A stretch of DNA of 64,000 nt from Hyalangium versicolor (GTDB lineage Bacteria; Myxococcota; Myxococcia; Myxococcales; Myxococcaceae). The DNA is taken from NCBI RefSeq assembly GCF_020103695.1, contig NZ_JAHXBF010000001.1, forward strand, positions 496,001-560,000. Direction: 5' to 3'. Both the position numbers and the translations under genes were made by a program. A model generated the notes under the pieces. That model made no database searches. It saw nothing but the letters and a program-made list of their open reading frames with translations, and had not been told where the DNA came from. Shown here one piece after another: positions 23,756 to 31,632 of the stretch; the first letter of the stretch is position 1, and the number at the start of each line of letters is the position of its first letter.

Positions 23756-26277
23756 ACCTCATCTCACCTCTCGCTGGCTGGGCCACGCGCCTGGAAGAAG
23801 TTCCCGATCCCGCCTTCGCGCAGCGCATGGTGGGAGATGGTGTCGCGGTGGATCCGACTTCCGCCGAGCTGCGGGCTCCCTGTGATGGCGTCGTCGTCTC
23901 CGTGCATGCCTCCCGTCACGCGTGCACGCTGCGCGCGTCCACGGGCGCGGAGATCCTGCTCCACATCGGTATCGACACGGTGAACCTGCGGGGCGAGGGC
24001 TTCATGGTGCGGGTCAGCGAGGGCCAGCGCGTGCGCGCCGGCGAGCCGCTGATTGCGTTCGACATGGAACTCCTGGCCCGCAAGGCGCGCAGCCTCGTGA
24101 CCGCCATGGTGGTGGTCAATGGCGAGACCCATACCGTCACCAGCCGCGTGCAGGACCGCGCGGTGTCGGTGGGAGAGCCGCTGCTGGCGGTTGCGGGATC
24201 CGCTGGTGCGACCCAGGAGGCGGTGAGCGAGGAGAAGGCGGAGCGGCGGATTCGCCTGCTGATTCAGCATGGCATGCATGCCCGGCCTGCCGCGGCCTTC
24301 TCGAGACACGCCAGGTTGCACGCGGGGACCGTGACCCTGAGCAACAAGGAGCGCACCGCCAACGGCAAGAGCGTCGTGGCGCTCATGGGGCTCGGAGCCC
24401 GTCACGGCGATACGCTGCTCATCTCCGTGCAGGGCGATCAGGCCGAGCGGGTGGCCCAGGAACTGGCGGACCTCGTGGCCGGCGGGTTGGGAGATCCCGT
24501 TCATCCGATCGCCGAGCCCACGGCTGCTCCCACCGCCGAGGGCGCCTCGGCCTCCGCTGCTCCCGCGCAGCTCTTTACTCCCGAGCAGGAGGTTCTCCTC
24601 AAGGGCACCATTGCGGCGCCGGGCGTAGGCGTCGGGTATGCCGTCAGGGTTCTCGATGAGTCGTCCGAGCTTCCCGTGGATGGCCGTGGCGTCTCGGAGG
24701 AGAAGCAGCAGCTCGTGGATGCGCTCGCCCGCGTGGGCCGGGAGCTCGAGGCTCTGATTGCGAAGGGTGGAGCGGGGGAGTCGTCGCGTACGGAGATCTT
24801 CCGCGCCCACCTCTCCCTGCTCGATGACCCGGAGCTCACCGAGGCGGCCTACCGGGAGGTGGCCGAGGGCCGCAGCGCCGCGTGGGCGTGGCACAAGGCG
24901 GTGGAGCAGCACGCCCGCGTCCTTCACGAGCTGGACGATCCCCTCCTGGCGGAGCGCGTCGGGGACCTGCGCGACATCGAGCGCCGCGTCATCGGCCAGC
25001 TGACCGGGAAGGGCTCTTCGCGCGTGCCGGCCCAGTTGCCGAAGGACGCGATCCTGGTTGCCGACGAGCTGCTGCCCTCTGAGCTGGCCGTAATTCCCCC
25101 GGGTCAGCTCAGCGGCATCTGCATGGCGCGCGGCGGTCCTACCTCGCATGCCGCCATCCTCGCTGCGGGCATGGGCATCCCGGCGGTGGTGGCCATGGGC
25201 GCGTCGGCCCTCCAGGTGCCCAATGGGGCGCCGCTCATCGTCGATGGCAATCGCGGAGAGGTTCACGTCTTCCCGCCCGCGGAGGTCCGCGAAGCCACCC
25301 GTCGGGCCGTCGCCGCTCGCCAAGAGGCCAACCTGGCGAGCGCCCACGAGGAGTGCCACACGGCGGATGGTGTCCGCATCGAGGTGTTCGCCAACCTCGG
25401 ACGCCCCGGTGACGCGTCCACGGCCGTCTCGAAGGGGGCCGAGGGCTGTGGCCTGCTGCGCACCGAGTTCCTGTTCCTGGAGCGCGTCACCGCTCCCAGC
25501 GAGGCCGAGCAGCAGGCTCAGTACCAGGAGATTGCCGACGCCCTGCGCGGTCGGCCGTTCGTCATCCGCACGATCGATGTCGGCGGCGACAAGCCCCTGG
25601 CCTACCTGCCGCTCCCTCATGAGGAGAACCCGGTCCTCGGACTCCGAGGCGTGCGGATCGCGCAGCAGCATCCGGAGATCCTTCGGACACAGCTCCGAGC
25701 CATCCTGCGAGTGAAGCAGGCCGGCGGCTGCCGCATCCTCGTGCCCATGATCACCTCGGTGTCCGAGCTGCGCATGGTGCGCGCCATGATCGAGGCGGAG
25801 CGCCAGGCGCTGGGCGTCACCGGGCCTGTGGCGCTGGGGGCCATGATCGAGGTGCCGGTCGCTGCCGTTCAGGCCGATCGGCTCGCCGCGGAGGCGGACT
25901 TCCTCTCCATCGGCACCAACGATCTCACGCAGTACGCGCTGGCGATGGATCGCGGCAATCCGTACGTGGCGGCGAAGCTCGACAGCCTGCACCCGGGCGT
26001 TCTGCGCCTGGTGGCTCAGACGGTGGCGGGAGCGCGCAAGCATGGGCGCCCGGTGGCGGTGTGCGGAGGCATCGCCTCGGAGCCTCTCGCGGCCCCGCTG
26101 CTCATCGGGCTGGGCGTCACGGAGCTGTCCGGCACGCCCGCCGTCGTCCCCGACCTCAAGGCCTTCATCCGCACGCTGAACTTCCCTCAGTGTGAGGACG
26201 TGGCTCGGAAGGCGTTGGATCTCGAAAGTGGAGAAGCAGTTCGTGCTCTCGTGAAGAGCATCTGGCCCGCCCTGTAA
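23743..26277 (+). CDS. nagF: Fused PTS phosphotransferase EIIA-HPr-EI for GlcNAc
   Basis: One 844-aa chain carries all soluble PTS parts. Residues about 1-150 are an EIIA-Glc/Nag domain with the phosphorylated His74 in LLHIGIDTV and a second active-site His59. Residues about 165-255 are HPr with His179 in GMHARPA and a Ser at 210 in the position of regulatory Ser46. Residues about 285-844 are enzyme I, with the phosphohistidine His469 in GGPTSHAAILA, the RTEFLFLER segment and a C-terminal PEP-binding barrel. Phosphate would pass from PEP through EI, HPr and EIIA to the EIIB of NagE. The same fused arrangement and gene pairing occurs as nagF-nagE in Pseudomonas and Xanthomonas relatives. The ATG lies within the murQ end. 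Confidence 0.93.
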   Translation: MSTLNLISPLAGWATRLEEVPDPAFAQRMVGDGVAVDPTSAELRAPCDGVVVSVHASRHACTLRASTGAEILLHIGIDTVNLRGEGFMVRVSEGQRVRAGEPLIAFDMELLARKARSLVTAMVVVNGETHTVTSRVQDRAVSVGEPLLAVAGSAGATQEAVSEEKAERRIRLLIQHGMHARPAAAFSRHARLHAGTVTLSNKERTANGKSVVALMGLGARHGDTLLISVQGDQAERVAQELADLVAGGLGDPVHPIAEPTAAPTAEGASASAAPAQLFTPEQEVLLKGTIAAPGVGVGYAVRVLDESSELPVDGRGVSEEKQQLVDALARVGRELEALIAKGGAGESSRTEIFRAHLSLLDDPELTEAAYREVAEGRSAAWAWHKAVEQHARVLHELDDPLLAERVGDLRDIERRVIGQLTGKGSSRVPAQLPKDAILVADELLPSELAVIPPGQLSGICMARGGPTSHAAILAAGMGIPAVVAMGASALQVPNGAPLIVDGNRGEVHVFPPAEVREATRRAVAARQEANLASAHEECHTADGVRIEVFANLGRPGDASTAVSKGAEGCGLLRTEFLFLERVTAPSEAEQQAQYQEIADALRGRPFVIRTIDVGGDKPLAYLPLPHEENPVLGLRGVRIAQQHPEILRTQLRAILRVKQAGGCRILVPMITSVSELRMVRAMIEAERQALGVTGPVALGAMIEVPVAAVQADRLAAEADFLSIGTNDLTQYALAMDRGNPYVAAKLDSLHPGVLRLVAQTVAGARKHGRPVAVCGGIASEPLAAPLLIGLGVTELSGTPAVVPDLKAFIRTLNFPQCEDVARKALDLESGEAVRALVKSIWPAL

Positions 26278-26313
26278 GGGGCGCTTGTCCCGCAGCAACG
26301 GAGGCACCCAGAC

Positions 26314-28050
26314 ATGGTGAACAACCGGTTTGCAGGTTTGCAGAAGCTCGGGCGCGCGTTGATGCTGCCCATCGCAGTTTTGCCAGTCGCAGGACTTCTG
26401 CTCCGGCTCGGGCAGCCAGACCTGCTAGACATTCCCTTCGTGGCGGCCGCGGGTGACGCCATCTTCTCCAACCTCGGCCTGCTCTTCGCCATCGGCGTGG
26501 CGGTGGGCTTCGCGAAGGAGAACCACGGCGCCGCCGGACTCGCGGGAGCCATCGGCTTCTTCATCACCATCAAGGGCGCCGAGGCTCTCATCCAGGTCCC
26601 GCCCGAGGTGATCAAGGACCTGGCGGGCCCCGCCAAGGACCTGGCGGTCTCCGCCTTCAAGGCGCGGCTCGTGTCGAAGATCGGCATGCCGGCCGGCATC
26701 CTGTCCGGCCTGCTCGCGGGCGTGCTGTACAACCGCTACAAGGACATCAAGCTGCCGGAGTATCTGGCCTTCTTCGGCGGCCGCAGGTTCGTCCCCATCA
26801 TCACGGGCTTCGCCTGTCTGGCGCTCGCCCTCGTGTTCGGGTTCGGCTGGCCGGGAGTCGAGGCGGGTCTGGATGCGGTCAGCCGCTCGGTGTTCAGCGC
26901 TGGCAAGGCCGGTCTGTTCGTCTACGGCGTCCTCAACCGCCTGCTGATCGTCACGGGCCTCCACCACATCATCAACAACATCGCCTGGTTCATCCTGGGC
27001 GACTACAACGGCGTGACGGGAGACCTGAAGCGCTTCTTCGCCGGGGACCCGTCGGCCGGCGCCATGATGGCGGGCTACTTCCCGGTCATGATGTTCGGCC
27101 TGCCGGCGGCCTGTCTGGCCATGTATCACGCGGCCCCCAAGGAGAAGCGCGCGAAGGTGGGCGGTGTGCTCCTCTCCATGGCGCTGACCTCCGCGCTCAC
27201 GGGTGTCACCGAGCCCGTCGAATTCTCGTTCATGTTCCTGGCGCCGCTGCTCTACGGGCTCCATGCCGTGCTGACCGGCCTGTCGCTGGTCATCATGGAT
27301 GCGCTGAACGTGAAGCTCGGCTTCGGGTTCTCCGCCGGCCTCTTCGACTACGTGCTGAACTACGGCAAGTCGACGAACCCGATCCTGTTGGTTCCCGTGG
27401 GTCTGGTCTACTCGGGCATCTATTACGGGGTGTTCCGCTTCGTCATCGCCAAGTTCAATCTGAAGACCCTGGGCCGCGAGGATGAGTCCACCGCGCAGGC
27501 CGCCTCCGTCAGCACGGGAGACGGTGTGTCTGTTCCGGCTCCCGCCCTGGCGCGCGGCGCGGCCTACCTGAAGGCTCTGGGAGGTCCATCCAACGTCCAG
27601 AACGTGGATGCCTGCACCACCCGCCTGCGCCTGACGGTCGCTGACAACGCGCGTGTGGACGAGGAGACGCTCAAGTCCCTCGGCGCACGAGGTGTCATCC
27701 GGCCCTCTGCGGGCAGCGTGCAGGTCATCATCGGGCCCCTCGCCGACCAGATCGCCGGTGAGGTCCAGGAGGCCCTGCGAGGCGCTCCCTCGGCGGCAGC
27801 CGGCAGCCAGGAAACATCGTTAGCGCGTGCCATGCTCCAGGCACTCGGGGGGGCTTCCAACGTGCGCGAGGTCGGCACCTGCGTCAGCCGGCTCCGCCTG
27901 AGCGTGGCGGACGAGAGCCTTGTCGACGAGGTGGCCCTCAAGAACCTCGGCACGCGAGGCGTGGTCAGACCCGCCAAGAGTTCCGTTCAGATCATCATCG
28001 GGCCCACCGCGGAGAAGGTCGCGGATGAGCTCCGCGCGCTGCTGACCTAG
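26314..28050 (+). CDS. nagE: GlcNAc-specific PTS permease EIIC with two tandem EIIB domains
   Basis: The first 390 or so residues are an EIIC-Glc-type membrane domain, beginning LQKLGRALMLPIAVLPVAGLLLRLG and containing about ten hydrophobic segments plus the conserved TEPVEFSFMFLAPLLY motif. Two EIIB domains follow. The first has its phosphocysteine at Cys434 (VDACTTRLRL), the second at Cys523 (VGTCVSRLRL). Both keep GVIRP/GVVRP and VQ(V/I)IIGP, so both look functional. NagE normally has one EIIB, so the doubling is an oddity. GGAGG lies nine bases before the ATG. EIIA comes from NagF. Substrate is inferred as GlcNAc, and possibly MurNAc, from the operon. Confidence 0.9.
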   Translation: MVNNRFAGLQKLGRALMLPIAVLPVAGLLLRLGQPDLLDIPFVAAAGDAIFSNLGLLFAIGVAVGFAKENHGAAGLAGAIGFFITIKGAEALIQVPPEVIKDLAGPAKDLAVSAFKARLVSKIGMPAGILSGLLAGVLYNRYKDIKLPEYLAFFGGRRFVPIITGFACLALALVFGFGWPGVEAGLDAVSRSVFSAGKAGLFVYGVLNRLLIVTGLHHIINNIAWFILGDYNGVTGDLKRFFAGDPSAGAMMAGYFPVMMFGLPAACLAMYHAAPKEKRAKVGGVLLSMALTSALTGVTEPVEFSFMFLAPLLYGLHAVLTGLSLVIMDALNVKLGFGFSAGLFDYVLNYGKSTNPILLVPVGLVYSGIYYGVFRFVIAKFNLKTLGREDESTAQAASVSTGDGVSVPAPALARGAAYLKALGGPSNVQNVDACTTRLRLTVADNARVDEETLKSLGARGVIRPSAGSVQVIIGPLADQIAGEVQEALRGAPSAAAGSQETSLARAMLQALGGASNVREVGTCVSRLRLSVADESLVDEVALKNLGTRGVVRPAKSSVQIIIGPTAEKVADELRALLT

Positions 28051-28101
28051 TCCTCGTCTCACGACATTCGAACCCAGTCACTCGCCTGGGAAAACGCTCG
28101 G

Positions 28102-28120
28102 GGCCGGGCTTCGTCCGGCC
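28102..28120 (+). terminator. Hairpin after nagE, possible terminator
   Basis: GGCCGG and CCGGCC form a 6-bp stem around GCTTCGT 51 bp after nagE. No T run follows directly, although ATTTTG occurs about 15 bases on, so it may only partly terminate. Confidence 0.35.
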
Positions 28121-28153
28121 TCCGTCAGGGGGGGATTTTGTCCGCCCTTCGTT

Positions 28154-28165
28154 GAAAGCGCTTTC
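28154..28165 (+). promoter_or_regulatory. Perfect palindrome GAAAGCGCTTTC, LacI-type operator candidate
   Basis: This 12-bp perfect palindrome centred on CG lies 58 bp before the GH20 start and fits the general LacI-family operator form. A possible -35 element TTGAAA (28152-28157) overlaps it. Related palindromes occur before the DUF1111 gene. Confidence 0.5.
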
Positions 28166-28223
28166 GGCAAGGCTTTGGGCTGTGCCTTGCCTGCGCGACC
28201 TCACCTCTCAATCAGGAGGAAAC

Positions 28224-30974
28224 ATGAAGCGCTTGTTGCTGGCTGTCGCGATGTCCGTATCCGCTGTGGGGTGTTCCGACGACTCACCCAAGCCTCCTGT
28301 GGAGAATCCGGATCCGAATCCGGATCCGTCGGAGCTCCCGGCGAAGCTCTCGGTGCAATGGCAGCCCGTTGATCACTCGGTGGGAGGCCCCGCCTTCTTC
28401 CGCTCCGAGTTCGTGATCGAGAACCAGGGCCCGCAGGCCCTCGGCAACAGTGGCTGGAAGCTCTACTTCAACTTCGCCCGCCGCATCCTGAAGGAGGGCG
28501 AGGGCGATCAGACGGGGACCCAGGGGCTCAAGGCGCAGGGGATCCAGATCTCCAAGGCAGGCAAGGCCAAGAGCGGTGACTACTTCGTCCTCGAGCCGCT
28601 GCCCGAGTTCCAGCCGCTGGCCGCGGGACAGAAGCGCACGCTCTCCGTGCTGGCCGAGAACTGGGCCATCCTGAAGGCAGACGCTCCGGCCGGCTTCCAC
28701 ATCGTGTTCGAGGGCGGCCTGTTCAAGAGTGACCTCTCGTACGCGGTGCCCTCGACGGTGAAGCTCGAGGCGTCCGACCCGAAGCAGACCACGCGCTTCG
28801 AGGGAGACGTGACGCCCGTCCAGACTCCGGCTCTGCGCTACGGCGAGAACCCGGCAGCGCAGCAGGTGGAGCTTGCGGCGACGCTCCTTCCGAGTCCGCG
28901 CAAGGTCGAGGTGGGCTCGGGCTCGCTGACGCTCAAGTCGCAGGTGGTGATCAGCCGCCCGCCGGAGCTGACGAGCGAGGCTGCCTATCTGAAGTCCGCG
29001 CTGGAGGACGTGCTGTCGGCGACCGTCTCGACGCAGGCGGCGGGAGGCGGGACCCCGGGGACCATCGAGCTGAGCCTCGATCCCACGCTCGACATCGACG
29101 GGGACGAGCACCCTGACGCGGAGGGCTACACCCTCGAGGTGAAGAACAGCCAGGTGACGATCAAGGGCAAGGATGCGGCGGGAGTCTTCTACGGCATCCA
29201 GACCCTGCGTCAGTTGGTGCCCGTGGCGGCGTACACGGCCGCGGCGAACGCCAGCAACCGCCCCACGGAGGTGACGCTGCCCCAGGTGGCCATCTCGGAC
29301 ATGCCCGGCTTCGTCTATCGCGGCATGCACCTGGACGTGGGCCGCCACTTCCAGACCAAGGAGACGGTCAAGAAGCTGCTCGACGTGCTGGCGCACTTCA
29401 AGATCAACAAGTTCCACTTCCACCTCACGGATGACGAGGGCTGGCGCATCGAAACCCCTGGCATCCCCGAGCTCACCAGCTTCGGCTCGAAGCGCGGGTA
29501 CGAAGCGGCCGAGACCGAGATGCTGCAACCGTCCCTGGGGTCCGCCAACGATCTGGCGACAGGGGACGGCATCGACCGCAAGCCGGCCACGCCGACGAAG
29601 GCCAACCGCGAGGTCGCTCCGGCCTATCAGGGCTTCGAGACGGCGACGCTCAACTTCGTGGGGAAGGGCAGCGGTTACTACACCACGAAGGACTTCGAGG
29701 AGATCCTCGCGTACGCGACGGAGCGTCACATCGACGTCATCCCCGAGATTGACGTACCGGGCCACGCGCGGGCCGCCGTGCAGGCCATGGAGTACCGCTA
29801 CCGCAAGCTGAAGGACTCGGATCCCACGAAGGCCGCCGAGTTCCGCGTGCTCGATCCGAATGACACGTCCGCGCACACGAGCGTCCAGGGCTACACGGAC
29901 AACTTCGTGAACCCGTGCATGGAGAGCACGTACGCCTTCCTCACGAAGGTGGTCGCCGAGCTCAAGGCTCGCTACGACGCGGTGCCGGGCGCCCGGCTGG
30001 TGGCCATCCATGGCGGTGGAGACGAGCTGCCCAGCCTGAGCGCGAACGTGTGGTGGCAGAACTCGCCGCTGTGCAAGTCGAACCCCGCGACGCAGTCGCT
30101 GAACGACACCCAGATCGCCGAGTACTTCTTCACCCGCTGGCACCAGATCATCACCGCGACGGGCGCGGACATGACGGGCTGGGACGACATCATCCACAGC
30201 GGCCTGAAGCTGAATGGCTTCATCCCCATGCCGTGGAGCAATGTCTGGGGTTGGGGCCGCGAGGACGACGCCTATAAGTACGCCAACCAGGGCTCTCGCG
30301 TGATCCTCTCCCACGCGACGAACCTCTACATGGACCTGGCCTACAACAAGGATCCGGACGAGCCCGGGTACTACTGGGCCAACTTCGTCGACGACAAGAA
30401 GACCTTTGAGTACCGGCCCTTCGACATCTTCGCCAACGGCACCGAGAGCCGCATGGGCGACCCGATTCCCGCCTCCACCTGGGACAGCAAGGAGCACCTG
30501 ACCGCCGAGGGCAAGAAGAACATCCTGGGCATGCACGGGCTGCTCTGGAGCGAGAACGTCAAGACGCCCGAGATCCTCGAGTACCTCGCCTTCCCGAAGG
30601 TGCTCGGCGTGGCGGAGCGCGCGTGGAACCCGGAGCTGCCGCCGGTGAGCGAGATGCCCGCGCTGTGGGCGCGTTACACGAACGGCCTGGGGCAGTACGT
30701 GCTGCCGCGGCTGGGGGCCTACCGTCCGGTGGACCTGCGCAACGAGCTCCCGGAGATCGTGGGCGTGAACTACCGCATCCCTCTGCCGGGAGCGAAGATC
30801 GTGAGCGGGAAGCTCGAAGCGAACGTGCGCTTCCCCGGGCTCGCCATCGAGTACTCGGTCGACGGTGGAGCGAGCTGGACGCGCTACTCCGCACCCGTGG
30901 CGGCCGCGGGCAAGGTCCTGCTCAGGACCCGCTCGGCGGATGGACGCAGCAGCCGGATCGTCGAACTCCAATAA
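28224..30974 (+). CDS. GH20 beta-N-acetylhexosaminidase lipoprotein (chitobiase type)
   Basis: The enzyme releases GlcNAc from chitooligosaccharides at the cell envelope. AGGAGG precedes the ATG at 28224. The signal has a lipobox VGC (Cys near residue 17) followed by a Pro/Asn/Asp linker. Residues about 45-200 form the CHB_HEX carbohydrate-binding-like domain found in chitobiases. GH20 domain 2 follows (LPSPRKVEVG..., GVFYGIQTLRQL), then the barrel with HFHLTDDEGWRIETPGIPEL near 405 and the catalytic pair Asp600-Glu601 in HGGGDE. A short C-terminal Ig-like domain (IEYSVDGGASWTRY) ends it. The 916-aa length is normal for this subtype. Likely transcribed with the sigma factor 15 bp downstream. 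Confidence 0.92.
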   Translation: MKRLLLAVAMSVSAVGCSDDSPKPPVENPDPNPDPSELPAKLSVQWQPVDHSVGGPAFFRSEFVIENQGPQALGNSGWKLYFNFARRILKEGEGDQTGTQGLKAQGIQISKAGKAKSGDYFVLEPLPEFQPLAAGQKRTLSVLAENWAILKADAPAGFHIVFEGGLFKSDLSYAVPSTVKLEASDPKQTTRFEGDVTPVQTPALRYGENPAAQQVELAATLLPSPRKVEVGSGSLTLKSQVVISRPPELTSEAAYLKSALEDVLSATVSTQAAGGGTPGTIELSLDPTLDIDGDEHPDAEGYTLEVKNSQVTIKGKDAAGVFYGIQTLRQLVPVAAYTAAANASNRPTEVTLPQVAISDMPGFVYRGMHLDVGRHFQTKETVKKLLDVLAHFKINKFHFHLTDDEGWRIETPGIPELTSFGSKRGYEAAETEMLQPSLGSANDLATGDGIDRKPATPTKANREVAPAYQGFETATLNFVGKGSGYYTTKDFEEILAYATERHIDVIPEIDVPGHARAAVQAMEYRYRKLKDSDPTKAAEFRVLDPNDTSAHTSVQGYTDNFVNPCMESTYAFLTKVVAELKARYDAVPGARLVAIHGGGDELPSLSANVWWQNSPLCKSNPATQSLNDTQIAEYFFTRWHQIITATGADMTGWDDIIHSGLKLNGFIPMPWSNVWGWGREDDAYKYANQGSRVILSHATNLYMDLAYNKDPDEPGYYWANFVDDKKTFEYRPFDIFANGTESRMGDPIPASTWDSKEHLTAEGKKNILGMHGLLWSENVKTPEILEYLAFPKVLGVAERAWNPELPPVSEMPALWARYTNGLGQYVLPRLGAYRPVDLRNELPEIVGVNYRIPLPGAKIVSGKLEANVRFPGLAIEYSVDGGASWTRYSAPVAAAGKVLLRTRSADGRSSRIVELQ

Positions 30975-30989
30975 CCCAGGTGTCCGCCC

Positions 30990-31571
30990 ATGATGACGAG
31001 AGCCAACCCCATGTGTCGCGCCATGACCGCTCCCGCCGAAGAGCCCCGCATCCGTGCCGCGATGGAGGGGCGGCGTGAGGCCACAGAGTCCCTCCTGGCG
31101 GAGCTGCTACCGCGGGTGCGCACCCGCGTCCGGTATTCGATCCAGGGTGACTCCGAGGTGGATGACATCACCCAGGAGGCCCTGGTGGCGATCCTTCGCG
31201 GGTTGCCGACCTACCGGGGTGAGGGTGCCTTCGTGTCCTGGGCGGACCGGGTCGTGGAGCGGGTGACGTTCGCCGCGTCGAAGCGGGCGCGGGCCGAGCG
31301 CCGCCAGGTGGATGCCGGAACGACGGAGGAACTGGCCGAGGAGCCCGTGGAAGACAGCTCCCCGGAGGACTGCGTCCTGCGCCGGCAGTTGGAGAAGCTG
31401 CTGGAGCAGCTCTCGGATGGGCAGCGGCGGGCAGTGCTGCTGCACCACGTGATGGGCATGAGCGTGCCGGAGATGGCGGAGGCGCTCTCGGTTCCCTTCG
31501 AGACCGTCCGCACCCGGCTTCGCACGGGCAGGGCCCACCTCCGGGAGTTGCTCGCGCAAGAGGTGGGCTGA
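30990..31571 (+). CDS. ECF-type RNA polymerase sigma factor
   Basis: The 193-aa product has sigma region 2 (DDITQEALVAILRGLPTYRGEGAFVSWADRVV, about residues 57-90) and region 4 with a helix-turn-helix (LSDGQRRAVLLHHVMGMSVPEMAEALSVPFETVRTRLRTGRAHLRE, about 140-185), with no sigma-1.1 or region 3. The true start may be at 31011 or 31023, as the first residues are not conserved-looking and the ribosome site is weak. It follows the hexosaminidase by 15 bp and ends at a strong terminator. No anti-sigma gene is next to it, which is unusual. Targets are unknown; the chitin genes are natural candidates. Confidence 0.85.
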   Translation: MMTRANPMCRAMTAPAEEPRIRAAMEGRREATESLLAELLPRVRTRVRYSIQGDSEVDDITQEALVAILRGLPTYRGEGAFVSWADRVVERVTFAASKRARAERRQVDAGTTEELAEEPVEDSSPEDCVLRRQLEKLLEQLSDGQRRAVLLHHVMGMSVPEMAEALSVPFETVRTRLRTGRAHLRELLAQEVG

Positions 31572-31588
31572 GACAGACGTCAGAAGTG

Positions 31589-31630
31589 AACGCGCCCCCG
31601 GTCGAGTTCCAGACCGGGGGCGCGTTTTAT
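31589..31630. terminator. Strong bidirectional terminator between sigma factor and chitinase
   Basis: A perfect 15-bp stem (AACGCGCCCCCGGTC / GACCGGGGGCGCGTT) with an 8-base loop is followed by TTTATT on the + strand and has AA-rich sequence on the other side. It lies between two converging stops and should serve both. Confidence 0.85.
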
Positions 31631-31632
31631 TG

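Noticed and set aside
23764..26307. Long open frame on the strand opposite nagF (847 codons), and similar ones opposite GH20 (28284-30971), tssM (3463-5871) and the NRPS genes
   Set aside because: They are byproducts of high GC third positions. They have arginine/histidine-rich translations without domains, and the opposite strand carries clear conserved proteins.
28152..28166. TGAAAGCGCTTTCG read as a CcpA cre site
   Set aside because: CcpA and HPr(Ser) control belong to Firmicutes. The match only shows the general LacI-family operator shape.
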